This document shows positions 35,405-47,179 of a DNA stretch of 64,000 bases, piece after piece. Position 1 is the stretch's first letter. Every line of letters begins with the position of its first letter. The position numbers were made by a program, and so were the translations under genes. The DNA is from Emydura subglobosa (taxonomy: Eukaryota > Chordata > Testudines > Chelidae): positions 63,740,249 through 63,804,248 of the forward strand of contig ML679961.1 in assembly GCA_007922225.1 (NCBI GenBank), written 5' to 3'. Under the pieces are notes generated by a model that had not been told where the DNA came from, made no database searches, and saw only the letters and a list, made by a program, of their open reading frames with translations.

Positions 35405-38400
35405 ATAACAGCAAGCCCAGTAAGCATGTAAGTGTGGAGGCACTGATTCCTGCCAGTGACAGCTGAGACAACTAAATAGAGGTAGGTACAACGGAGATAT
35501 CTAGGATCTCTTTTACTGTTCCAGGTGATCCAGCCAGGAGCCATAATGCCAGGATGGGTCCCAGTGGAGGGGCAACTGTCACCATATCACTCCTCTCTCT
35601 CTACATAGAGAAGGAACATTTTTCCTAGAGTTCTTCCAACTTGGAAGATCCCACCCCCTCCAAACTCCATGACCCTCCAAGTTCCATTCTCCTTAAGAAG
35701 GCTATTCTCTGTAACTGGCATTGGGTCCAGGAACAACTGAGAAAGTAATTTTCAAATGGAATTTGGAACACAGCCTTCACTATAAGGGTCATTACTGTCA
35801 ACACAAGAAATAAGGCGAAGTTCAAAAGGCTACAGGTTTAAATCCCAGGAGGGTTGATGCTGCCCATCAGCCTTTTTGAAGGCTATACACTGAATGGAGA
35901 TGGTCTCCCCAGAGTCCATCGCACAACAGAAAGCCCTGTCTGCTTTTTAAATGTTCAAAGATTCCATTGCACCTTTCATCCAAGCGTATGTTTGCCTCCC
36001 TGTTGTCTTTACTCCAAGTTCCCTCTGTTTGGGTTTCTTTGCACAGCCAACCTCCAGCCCAGAGTTCTCTGCATTTCAGCAGTTCTTTATGGATATAAAT
36101 TTTTTAAATTACTTGCTTTTCATTCTGTAGAAATACCAATTTTACACTACTTATGCAAACCCCCTCAATCTTTCCTCTCTACCTCAAGCCTTAAAATTCC
36201 ATTTATTCTTCCAAGTTTTTTTGTTTTGTTTTTTAAAATGGAAACAAAATGTTCTATATAGGAATCCCCATAACAGATTAGACCATCAACCCCTCAAGTT
36301 TAGTGTCCTAGCTCTTACTAAGCATCCAGACAAAAATGCAAGAAATTCAAAAGGGAATAGTTCTGAAGCAACCTGCCCACAGGAAGAGTTTCTTCATAAC
36401 TTCTTAGAGCTTGTCTTATATTGTGATACAATTATAAGGGTTAAAAAAAAAGTAACTCGATTTTTTTTATATAGATTTTAAATTCTGTTAAGCAGCTCTC
36501 GGCATCAATGCACTGTAGCAGGGAGATGCACAACCCCCTCATGTATTGTGTGAACCAGGTATTTCCTTTTGGGTTTTAAAATTTGACCTGCATGACAGCC
36601 TTGAAAGATCTAGTCTTTGTTTTAAGAAGTGTAATAAGGGTGTAAAAGTTGTCAGAACGGCATCCTAAAAGTATTAAGATGAGCATGCACCATTTAAAAA
36701 AAAAAAAAAAAAAAAAAAAAGTCTTAGTTAACTATATGGGGTAAAATTAATACACTTATTCTTCCATTAATATACACACAGTACATGCCCATGAACAGAG
36801 GTACACAATGACAGATCTTTAAAAAGCTCCTTCCAATATTGGATGAAGCCAGATTCTAGGTGTTAGGTGGATTTTGGACTTGAAGCAATCGCCTTTAGTA
36901 GGCCTGGTTACACTGACCCAGAGAGACTAGTGTTATTTTAACTAAAATCTATAAGGCATGGTTTAAATAAGGAACAAAAATAATCCTGGTTAGCCAAATA
37001 AAGAAATAAAGGCACTCTAGAATTTAGAACAAGAGGGAAAAAAAATCAAGACAGATGAAATAAAATAAGGTTTTGTTTTTTTTTTTCAGTCAAAGCAGGA
37101 TTGTTCTTCAAATCCCCAACAGTTGCCTTGCTTTAAATATCTACTTTATTTGGCTGTTATGTTTATTATACCTTTTCCTGCATACCTTCTTAAGCCAAAT
37201 GCTCCTATCACTTCCAAGGGTGTAACCAAGCATGGTTTTGGCCCTTTGTGTGTGAATTTAACGTTGATGAGAGGTGCCAGACTGACAGCCCTGGAGAGCG
37301 AAGTCTTGCTCTCAGAACTGGGCAGCATGAACAACAGGAAAAGTTTTCCTACCACCTAGCCAGTCCTCTTTAAACACTTGTTGGAGGACCCAGACCCTCT
37401 TAGAATACAGCCTGAAGTCTGCCAGTATAAGGAACTACTAGGCATTTACTGTGATGATCCCACATCACAACTGTCATACTAGACAGCTAATAGATGATGA
37501 AAGTTTTCTGTACCTGGACTAGATATTGGGACCAGCTGCTTCAGAAGAATTAGCAAGATGTCCCATAGTAAGCAGTTCTAGAATAACTAGCCCAGGAGGA
37601 AGTTCCTTCTTACCCCATTTCAAACTCGCTTACACCCTGAAGCTTGCGGGAGGGAGGCAGGCATTTAGATCCAGTCAGTTTAATTCTCTGTAACTATCTG
37701 TTCTCATCTGCCATAAGCATCTAGGACTTTCTGAACATAACAAACATTACTTATCTGGGAATAAGTGTTTTAGAAACAATAAAATGTTAACTTTGTTATA
37801 AACATATTTCACAAAAAGATTGAGGCTCTTAATCAAATAGCATGGCAGAACAAGCCAAAGAAATCCGGGGGGGGGAAGAAGAGATTGAAGGTTATACTTC
37901 TATTAACATGAGAAGTCTTGTTTCAGGTAGTGGCATGGGCCTGGGTAGGCACTTTGGAAGCAGGCCCACCCAATGGGTTGAGGAAGTTCTGCTGTTGGAC
38001 GCTCCACTTAAGCTGCCTTGGCAACTGGAGAACCAGGCAGCTTAGTTTCTCAGCCGGTCGCTTCCTGAACTTCCTGCTTCCAGTCATGTGATCGGAAGCC
38101 TAGGAAACTTATTTTTTGGCTGTCCCACTTGTGTCAACCACAGATCCTAACACACAACCCCCACCTACACACAAGGTATTTCCAGAACTTAGAGTCAAAG
38201 AAATGCTCATGTGATATTCCTGAAAGAAAAACTTGCATGTAAACATGATAATGGACTTGATGGCATTCCAGGTAACATTGCCACTGCAGTAAGCCTATCA
38301 GAAGAGGAAGAAACATACAGCAATTAAAAGAATTGTGGAGGGGAGAAGAAGATTTAAAGGAAGATCCATACTACATACAGGGACATAAGGAATGAGAGGA

Positions 38401-38488
38401 GTATCCTCTGAATACTTATTCCCCCAATACAAGGCAAAATTCGCTTTCGCCACATGTGCTTAACAACTTCATCACTGCAAAGACTAAC
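35405..38488. other. unannotated intronic sequence
   Basis: No exon recognised. Holds a 25-nt poly-A tract (36696-36720). A 135-codon plus-strand frame at 35854-36261 has no recognisable domain. Confidence 0.45.
36696..36720. repeat. poly-A tract (25 nt)
   Basis: Uninterrupted A run after CACCATTT. No source element recognised. Confidence 0.95.
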
Positions 38489-38490
38489 TA

Positions 38491-38611
38491 AGGTGACCAG
38501 ACAGCAAGTGTGAAAGATTGGGATGGGGGGCGGGGGTAAATAGGCATCTATAGAAGACAAAGCCCCAAATATGAGGACTGTTCCCATAAAAATTGGGACA
38601 TCTGGTTACCC
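38491..38611. mobile_element. TA-flanked MITE (121 bp), AGGTGACCAGA termini
   Basis: The tips AGGTGACCAGA and TCTGGTTACCC are inverted repeats (9 of 11). TA dinucleotides flank both sides (38489-38490 and 38612-38613), as for Tc1/mariner-type insertions. The interior carries AATTGGGAC-like words, as in a MITE I recall from turtles and crocodilians. Confidence 0.8.
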
Positions 38612-38619
38612 TAGACTAA

Positions 38620-40190
38620 ACAGGGTTTTTAAAAGTGACAAATGTTAACATGAACATTTGTAGACTTGTGTATTTGTTTCAGAGTCCAAAGGTTATGGAC
38701 TGGATTTTGGCTTAAGTGGACAGATTTTTCACAATATTTTGTACTGTAGAACGGTTTTAGCGCTTGTTTATTTTAATCACAAGGGAGGCTGGCCACAGTT
38801 ACAATGAACTGTTTTCATTCTCCTGGCTAGGATCTGCAGGCAACTGACGCAGATTACCTGCTGTTAGAAACATGCACTTCAATTTACATTTTTCATGCTT
38901 AGGGGAAGTCAAATTTGCAGAGATTTATTTCCAGCTGTACACAACATTTCACATCCAATGCACATAAGGAAACCTCCCACTTTACCCATCACCAGTTGTC
39001 TGCTGCTTGCAGGCTCTCATTGGAACACTGAGCTGTTCTCAGTATCAGCCCCAAACACTACAATGTAAGTAACAATTAAACATAAGGGCAACATGAACCT
39101 CCTTTCACACTGCTGACTACATGCTGGAAGACAGAATTTGGACCAGAAGTATTCAAGAGTCTCCAGATCAACTTTCCTCCAATTGTGCTCAGGTTTTCAA
39201 AGTATTTTGCAAACTTTAAGCTACAATCTGCATGCATGTCCCCTCATGGCTGTTAGTCTAGCACACACATTAGGTGTATTTTTTATTTTATTTTTTTGTA
39301 GTCTGTCTCCCTAAAGGGGGGCAGGGGAAGTGTCTCAAAGTGAGACAATGTGAGACCTTTGCACAAATAAATCTTTTGACATAGAAGTAGCAAGATTACG
39401 GTGCTTTCTTCATCTTCCTTTTTTGGGGAATGTTATTGAGAAGGCAGTGGCAAAACAGCTGTGGCTTTATCTAGATTCTACAGATTTTCTGGAACTCTTT
39501 CAGTCTAGTTTAAGACCTGGCTGTGGTACAGAAACATCCCTGGTCTCATTGGTCTGCAGACTTTTTCTGGCAATGGACACTGATCAAAACATCTATTTTT
39601 AAAAAGGTTATCAGCAGTCTGATACCAGCTCTTGAATTTAAAGGTACAGTGGAATAGGAGTTATACATGAGAGGCTGTTCTGGGAGAGACCAGAAGAGCT
39701 ATGTTGAATTGTTTTGTGCAGGTTACAGCATGTTCCTGTTGTGTGTATTCAGTGTGCATGTGAAGCAGCTGGGCCAGACAGTGAGGTTATTTGGTCAATA
39801 TGGTGAGGAGGTCACAACATTTCCTTTTTAGCAAATGGGCAATGTATTGTCTGCACTGACAGGTCCTGAGAGTAGGGCCTGGATGAAGTTCTATCCAGAA
39901 ACCATGCTGGTGGAAAATATCCAGAAGAGATGTCAAAGTTTACGGTCTCTTCTGGGGGTATGGTGGTAAGGAAAGAGGTAGATGGATTGCTTAGTAACCT
40001 TGGGCAGGTGTCCTGTTAGATGCATCACTGCTGTTAGATGAAGCAGCAGCAGTGTCTAAACTGTTTTTCTGTCTGCATTCTTCTCTTCTGTTGTAACCTC
40101 TCCTTTCAGATACAGGCTTCTCTACAGTCACTGATGTCTGTGCATTTCCAGAAATCGCAGGAATTGGGCTACAGCTGATGACTAATAACT
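38620..40190. other. unannotated intronic sequence
   Basis: No exon, RNA gene or recognisable repeat seen. Confidence 0.45.
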
Positions 40191-40194
40191 GCAA

Positions 40195-40560
40195 CTAGTG
40201 CAGAACATGGCGGCCCACTTACTGACTGGTGCTTCTACAGTTTTCACTGGCTTCCACTTAGTTCCCGGAGGTAAAAAATACAGTATAATGCACTAATATA
40301 GTAAGTCACCACCAAGTGGTTTGAAGTTCCCACTATCTCAGGTGATTGTGCTAACATCCTCCAGATTTAAAAAGGGGAGGGACCTTCAGCTCTGGAACTC
40401 ACTCCTTCCCAATCCAGCACAGCTCACATCTGACAGCCCTCAAGCGTTTTGCCTGAGGGAATATTAAGAAAAAGGATCCGATTTCTTTCCTTTGGGGGAG
40501 GTTGTGCCATTGAAATATTGTTGATGCTAAATCAAATTGCTTTTATACTGTGTAGATACT
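40195..40560 (+). mobile_element. L2-like LINE ORF2 C-terminal relic
   Basis: The plus strand starts with CAGAACATGGCGGCCCACTT, which reads QNMAAHLLTGA, the VQNAAARLLTG motif at the end of L2-type ORF2. Further on, a segment near 40395-40415 reads SSGTHS, resembling the LWN.LP block. Heavily decayed. Confidence 0.6.
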
Positions 40561-40869
40561 AAAAACTGTGCAAACAATGAGTTTAAAACTAATGTAAATG
40601 AACAAGATTTTGCCTACAGTAGGCAATTTTAAAGAAAAAAGTCCTACCATTACCACACCACTGGTTTGACCCCACCTTTGGTGGCACTAGTGTAGACAAG
40701 ATATTAACAGATTGAGAGCTGCAGCAGCACAGGAGCCAGCAATCAGAACTGAAAACAGGGGAGTTTGAGTGGGTGTTTGTTTGGGGAGGGAGTGTGTGGT
40801 GCTCTGGTATTGCTGGGGTGCTTGTGGGGTTTGTGTCTCTCTCTCTGACAGGAAGAAGGGGGAAAGACT

Positions 40870-42020
40870 ATGACAGATACAGAGGCAGTAGTGGTAGGCA
40901 CTCAAGCAGTGGAAGAGACAATGAAGATGACTGGATGTGGAAGCTGCAGGATGTACATGATCCTGGAAGGGGTACCTAAAAAGAGCTTCATTTGGATGAA
41001 GTGCTATCTCACTGATGGAAGAGAAGATTTGAGGGTTGGAGATGCAGGTGGAAACTCTGATTGAGTTTAGAAGGGGGTTCGAGCAGATGATGGAGCAATG
41101 GAATGAGGAGGCTGAAGGGAAAAACCCAGACCTGCAGATGGAAGCAGGACCAATGAACTCTGAGGAGAGAATGCTGGGTGAGGAAAGTGGCCAGCGGAAG
41201 CATGTGACTGCAATAACCTGGCAGAGGAAAAGATGGGCTAGTGAAGGAGAAATGGAGCTCGGAAACAGGTTTGTGGAGTTGGAAAATGAAGGGGCACAGC
41301 AGGTGGTTACCAAAGGTGGGAGGGCAAGGAAGAAGAGAGAGTAGCTAGTCCTATACAATGGAGATACCACCAAATAAGAGCCCCAGAAGGATACAGGAAC
41401 AGTTGCAGAGAATTGCAAAGGGGCATAGTAGACGAGATGACTTGCAGCCAGAAAGAACAGGGTATAGGCTGGAGAATTGCACCGTCAACAGGTAAAGGCA
41501 GGTCTACGTGATTGGGGACTCCCTCCTGAGAAGAACAGACAGGCCTGTAACCAGAGCTGATCTGGAGAACACAAGGAAGTGCTGTCTGCCGGGTGCTAAG
41601 ATATGGAATGTGGACCTGAGGCTGAAGAGGATCCGAGCAGGAAAGAATTCACTGATTGTCCTTTATGTGGGTACAAATGATCTAGTTTGATTCTTGCTGG
41701 AACGTATCAAAGGAGACTATGCCAAGCCGGGGAAGACTCTTAAGGAAATTGAGGCTCAGGTGATCTTCAGTGGGATTATGCCTGTCCCTAGAGGAAGACA
41801 AAAGACGTGACAAGTTTCTGATGATCAGATGGCTCAGGCAGTGGTGCTATAAGGCGGGCTTTGGGATGTATGGTCACTGGGGGGCATTCATCAACAGAGG
41901 ACTGTTCTCTTGGGACAGACTTCACCTGAGTTGGGAGGGAAATGCACTTCTAGGATGGAGGCTGGCACAACTGATTAAGAGAGCTTTAAACGAGGGAGTT
42001 GGGGAAGATGTCCACACCTG
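40870..42020 (+). pseudogene. CR1 copy C ORF1 with SGNH/GDSL esterase domain (broken)
   Basis: CR1-clade ORF1 proteins carry a zinc-binding or PHD-like N-terminus, a coiled coil and an esterase domain, and act as RNA-binding chaperones. Here the N-terminal CGSCRMY...CYL motif lies at about 40930-41010 and a charged helical stretch at 41036-41344. The esterase blocks follow: GDSLLRR near 41512-41532, GTNDL near 41670-41685 and DRLH near 41918-41930. These correspond to the catalytic Ser and the Asp/His region. At least two frame changes (between about 41040 and 41510, and between 41690 and 41770) disrupt it. Confidence 0.85.
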
Positions 42021-42149
42021 ATTTTAGTATTGAGAAGGAGGAAAATGAAGTAAGAAAGGACATAGCAGTGGGGAGCAGCATAGACATTAAGAGGAAGGGT
42101 AGTGTAGACACCAGTCTAACAGGCGATATTGACAGTGGAATGACACTGC

Positions 42150-44420
42150 CAAATCAGGTAAGGAATGTGAGCAAAGCCAAACAGCAAAAATTAAGCTGTT
42201 TGTATATGAATGCGAGGAGCCTGGGTAACAAAACAGAAGAACTAGAGCTACTGGTAGAGGAAGTGAAACCAGATATTATAGGAATAACAGAAACATGGTG
42301 GAATAGTAGGCACTACTGGTATACAAGCATTGAAGGGTATGTGCTGTTTAGGAAAGTCAGATATAAAAGGCAAAGATGGAGTAGCATTGGGTATCAATGA
42401 TGAGGTAGACGGTAAAGAAAATTAGAAGACTGAATTGGTCTAGGTAAAAAAATCACATTGGGGAAGAAAACTACTAGCGTTTCCCCTGGGATAGTGGTTG
42501 GGATGTGCTACAGATCATCGGGATCTGATCTGGACATGGATAGAGACCTCTTTAAGGCTTTTAATGAAGTAAATACTACTGGGAACTATGTGATTATGGG
42601 AGACTAACTTCCCAGATATAGACAGGAGGACAAGTGCTAGTAGTAATAGGGCCCAGATTTTCCTGGATGTGATAGCAGATGGATTTCTTCACCAAATAGT
42701 TACTGAACCAACAAGAGGGGATGCCATTTTAGATTTGGTATTGGTGAGTAATGAAGACCCCATAGAAGAACTGGTTGTAGGGAACAACGTTGATTCGAGT
42801 GACCATGAGCTAATTCAGTTCAAACAAAATGGAAAGGTAAATAAAAATAGATCTGTGACTAGGGTCGTCTTTGACTTGAATAATTCCAAGCCTCCTTTAG
42901 ATCCATAGTTCTTCAGTCCAGTCCACTTCCTCAACTAATGTCCTTAATTTTTTAAAGTTGGCCCTTTTGAAGTCAAAGTTGCAGAAACTATCTGAAACCT
43001 GTATCTCAAGGAAAGGGAAAAAATGCATAGGCAAAAAGCTGTAGACCAAGCTGGATGAGTAAGCATCTGAGACAGGTGATTAAGAGAAAGCAGAAAGCCT
43101 ACAACGAGTGGAAGATGAGAGGGATCAGCAAGGAAAGCTACTGCTTGGAGGTCAGAACATGTAAAGATAAAGTGAGAAAGGCCAAAAGCCAAGTAGAGTT
43201 GGACCTTACAAAGGCAATTAAAACCAATAGTAAAAGGTTCTATAGCCATATAAATAGGAAGAAAACACAGAAAGAAGAAGTGGGACTGCTAAGCACTGAG
43301 GATGGGGTGAAGGTTAAAGATAATCTAGGCATGGCTGAATATCTAAACAAATACTTTGCCTTTGTTTTTAATGAGGCTAATGATGATCTTGGGGCTAATG
43401 GGAATGAAAATATGGAGGTAGAAATTACCACATCTGAGGTAGAAGCCAAACTCAAAACAGTTTAATGGGACTAAATCGAGGGTGGGGGGTCCGGATAATC
43501 TCCATCCAAGGATATTAAAGGAACTACCACATGAAGTTGCAAGACCATTAGCAAGGATTTTTAGTGAATCTGTAAACTCCAAGGCTGTACCGTATGACTG
43601 GAGAATTGCTAACAGTTCCTATTTTAAAGAAAGGGAAAAAAGCGATCCAGGTAAGTACAGGCCTGTTAGTTTGACCTCAGTAGTATGCAAGGTCTTGGGA
43701 AAAAATTTGAAAGAGAAAGTAGTTAAGGACATTGAGGTTAATGGTAATTGGGACAAAATACAACATGGCTTTACAAAAGGTAGATCGTGCCAGACCAACC
43801 CGATCTCCTTTTTTGAGAAGATAACAGATATTTTAGACAAAGGGAATGCGGGTAATCTAATTTACCTAGATTTCAGTAAGGCATTTGATACAGTTCCACA
43901 TGGGGAATTAGTAAAATTGGAAAAGTTGGGGATTAATAGGAAAATTGGAAGGTGGGTAAGGAACTGGTTAAAGGGGAGACTACAACGAGTCATACTGAAA
44001 GATGAAACGGTCATGCTGGAGAGAGGTTACCAGTGGAGTTCCTCAGGGCTTGGGCCCAATCTTATTTAGCCTTTTTATTACGGACCTTGGCACAAAAAGT
44101 GGGAATGTGCTAATAAAGATTGTGCATAACAAAGTTGGGAGGTACTGCCAATACAAAGAAGGATTGGGATATCATACACCAAGATCTTGATGACCTTGTA
44201 AACTGGAGTAATACATTTCATCCTATTTCTAATAGTGGACAGTGCAAGGTCATGCACTTAGGGACGAATAAGAATTTCTGCTATAAGCTGGGGACGCATC
44301 AGTTGGAAGTGACAGAGGAGAAGGACCTGGGTGTATTGGTTGATCACAGGATGACTAAGCTGTTAATGTGATGTGGCTGTGAAAAAAGCTAATACGGTCC
44401 TAGGATGCATCAGCTGAGGT
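42150..44420 (+). pseudogene. CR1 copy C ORF2 (endonuclease-reverse transcriptase, broken)
   Basis: The endonuclease starts with CLYMNARSLGNKTEELELL and IGITETWW (about 42200-42300). The expected GDFN has become GD-stop near 42600. SDHELIQF (about 42798-42822) is the conserved SDH of the endonuclease. The RT reads NWDKIQHGFTKGR, DFSKAFDTVPHGE (motif A, about 43870-43908) and GVPQG...LGPILF with a frame change. The catalytic FADD motif is replaced by IVHN with a codon lost (about 44119-44130). The segment 42869-42978 is inverted. Confidence 0.9.
42869..42978 (-). other. 110-bp in-place inversion inside CR1 copy C
   Basis: Read on the minus strand this segment encodes FDFKRANFKKLRTLVEEVDW, TEELW and, after a frame change, DLKEAWNY. 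That is the part of CR1 ORF2 expected between the plus-strand flanks RSVTRVV (before) and LQKLSETCISRKGKK (after). The ends are inverted copies: CTTTGACTTGAA at 42869-42880 and TTGAAGTCAAAG at 42967-42978. Confidence 0.85.
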
Positions 44421-45339
44421 ATTTCCAATACAGATAGGGAGGTATTAATACCTTTATATAAGACGTTCGTCAGACGTCATCTGGAATAGCGTGTGCAGTT
44501 CTGGTCCCCCATGTTTAAGAAAGATGAATTCAAACTGGAATAGGTGCAGAGAAGGTCTACGAGGATGATCCGAGGAATGGAAAACCTGCCTTATGGGAGG
44601 AGACTCAAAGAGCCTGGCTTGTTTAGCCTAATCACAAGAAGGCTGAGGGGAGATAGGATTGCTCTCTATTGATACATCAGAGGGATAAATACCAGGGAGG
44701 GAGAGGGATTATTTAAGTTCAGCACCAATGTGGACACAAGAACAAATGGATATAAATTGGCCAAATTAGACAAAGGTTTCTAATCATCAGGGGAGTGAAG
44801 TTCTGGAACAGACTTCCAAGGGGAGTAGTGGGGGCAAAAAACCTAACTGGCTTCAAAACTGAGCTTGATAAATTTATGGAGGGAATGGTATAATGGGACA
44901 GCCTAATCTGGCAATTGACTGATCTTTGACTACTGGTGGTAGACAGGCCACTAGCCTATGAAGGGATGTTAGATGGGGTGGGTTCTGAGTTAGAGAATTC
45001 TTTCTGGGTGTCTGGTTGGTGAGTCTTGCCCAAATGCTCGGAGTTTAACTGATCACCATATTTGGGGTGGGGAAGGAATTTTCCCCCCAGGGTAGATTGG
45101 CAGAGACTTTTGGGGGGGGGGGTGGGCACCTTCCTCTGTAGCATGGGGCACGGCTCACTTGCTGATGGATATTCTGTACCTTAAAGTCTTTAAGCCATGA
45201 TTTGAGGATTTCAGTAACTCAGTCATAGGTCAGGGGTCTGTTACAGGAGTGGATGGGTGAGGTTCTGTGGCCTGCATTGTGCAGGTGGTCAGATTAGTTG
45301 ATCACATCAGTCCTTCTGACCTTATAGTCAGAGAAGGAT

Positions 45340-46380
45340 TAGACTGCACAGGGCTAGACAGGACAGTGTTTAGAATGTCTGGTGTAATACAACAGGCTGC
45401 CTGGAGCCCTGCCTAGACTAGTGCTCCATTATATCACCGACAGAGCTTGACCACTGCTAGAAATCATGGGACATTTTCTAACAAGAATCCTAGTGCACAG
45501 GTAGCCCACCTTTAACAAGGACTATTAGCAGCACTATGTATGCTCTCTTAACCACAAACACTGCCTAAGTGTCAGTGTGATCAGGAGTCACTTGTTTATA
45601 CAAGCTATCATGTCTCAACATGTTCAGATCCATAGAAAATGGGAAAAATGAAAGGATTGGCCTGTAGCTAAAAATATGGGTTTACTTGACAGAAGAGGTA
45701 TGATCTGCACCACAGCTATGATGAGACATGCTCTAAGTAACTAAATTCTATGGCTCAGATCTTCTTATTTGTAAGATAAGTATTATTCCTCTCTAGAGGC
45801 ACTGTTAAACTTAATGCACAGCAAGTGAGTGCAGAGATCCTCATATGCAAAACACTACGCAAGTGAAAACTATAGTAAAATTTGTATATGGCAATATGTA
45901 ATCATGATTTTCTACACTTTTTAAAATTCCAATGCTATACAACCAAATTCTGGCATTTATGGTGTTCTGTAAGTCACAAAACTTCTCTTGGAACCTTCCT
46001 CTCAGTATTTACAATAGAGGAACTCTGGAGAACAAAGCACACGGGACTGTCAATTTGGGAGCTCAGTAATCTCCATTTCTGAGGAGATTCCAAGGGCTGA
46101 GAGAGCCTGCCCCATGTTCCACATGCCCCCATGTTTCACTCTGAAAGCTCATTATTGGTTGATAACCAAATGCAGAAGGTGATGTCTGTGTGGATTGAAG
46201 TGATCACTCTTGCGTTCTCAGTAACTTTTTACTGGATAGCTTCCTGTTACTCAATACTTGGCAAGCAAAGGTATTGAAAAGACAGATGCAAAGAAATGCG
46301 TATGAAAGTCCATAGGGCATAAGTGTAACAATGCTGTTTGCTTTAGGACTAGAGTGCAGCAATAACTGATTTTTTTGGAT
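45340..46380. other. unannotated intronic sequence
   Basis: No exon or repeat recognised. Confidence 0.45.
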
Positions 46381-46425
46381 CACTGGAAGTTCCAAAGGAA
46401 TGTAATTTGAGAGTTTTTTTGTTTG

Positions 46426-46833
46426 GTTCAAACCAAAAACGGAGATTTCAGAATTTTTGGCAAATCAGAAGATTTGGGGAAAAAGTTTGTTTTAGGTCAA
46501 ACAAAAACTTTGTTCCTTTTAAAAATAAAAAAAAGTGAAGGAAATGAAGGGCTAGATTCCTAGAGAAGATGACAACAGTGCCACCCTTCTTATACCTAAC
46601 AGCCCAGTGATTAAGACACTCATCTACAGCATGAAGCCCCGCTCCAGATGTCCTCCCAGCTGAGTGCCGTAACTCACCAGGCTATACAATCACTTTCTCT
46701 GGCCCTACGGTTACTCCAGGGTAGGTCTACCTCAGTCTTCTGTTGAAGCTGTTCTACTTTGTATAAAGTGCTTGATTAGCCACAGGGCTTCTCTGATTTG
46801 CCAAAAATTCTAAAATCTGTTTTTGGTTTGAAC
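46426..46833. repeat. inverted repeat enclosing a tRNA-like segment
   Basis: The left arm 46426-46470 (GTTCAAACCAAAAAC, then AATTTTTGGCAAATCAGAAG) and the right arm 46790-46833 are inverted copies, about 45 bp each with few mismatches. The loop of about 320 bp holds a degenerate tRNA-like module around 46600-46680 related to the composite repeat at 29.7 kb. Confidence 0.7.
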
Positions 46834-46867
46834 AAAAAAAATAAAAATTTTTAATTGCAAGTGAACC

Positions 46868-46887
46868 AAAAAAAAAAAAAAAAAAAA
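46868..46887. repeat. poly-A tract (20 nt)
   Basis: Follows GTGAACC directly downstream of the inverted-repeat unit. Confidence 0.9.
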
Positions 46888-46990
46888 TAAAGTGTCATTC
46901 AAGTCTCCGCTGCAGAGTGAGGATTCAAACCTGGGTCTCCCCTCTACCAAGTGAGTGCTCTGACCACTGGCTAGAGGCTGTACGGGGGCA
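46888..46990 (-). repeat. tRNA-like SINE fragment, minus strand
   Basis: Contains GATTCAAACCTGGGTCTCCC, the reverse complement of a box-B-like phrase, and AAGTGAGTGCTCTGACCACT, matching the inverted module of the composite repeat at 29.7 kb. Confidence 0.6.
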
Positions 46991-47179
46991 CTAGCAGCAC
47001 TACCTCCTTCTTGGTGAATGGTGCCTAAAGCTCCTTGTGAATTTATTTTGCAAAATTCCAGTGTTTTGTTTTGATAATGTCAAAAGGGTTCGTTTCAGCA
47101 AATTCTCTCTACGTTTTGGCCAGAACAATTGGTGAAGTCACGTAGATTTGTCAACCTGAATCTGCATTTTTAAGCAAAT

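Larger units (their letters stand above)
40690..45335 (+). mobile_element. CR1-type LINE, nearly full length (copy C)
   Basis: About 4.65 kb in sense orientation with a 5' UTR-like start, ORF1, ORF2 and a 3' UTR. The 3' UTR ends TCCTTCTGACCTTATAGTC and is the same subfamily as copy B. ORF1 and ORF2 are both broken by frameshifts and stops. ORF2 also contains an inverted segment. The 5' boundary is approximate: the element begins shortly after a GTGTAGACAAG phrase that may belong to an older MITE. Confidence 0.92.

Noticed and set aside
40687..41418. 243-codon minus-strand frame, the longest in the window
   Set aside because: It is antisense to ORF1 of CR1 copy C, whose plus-strand motifs (CGSC; then GDSLLRR just downstream) are recognisable. 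The frame is a composition shadow, rich in Ser, Cys, Leu and Phe.
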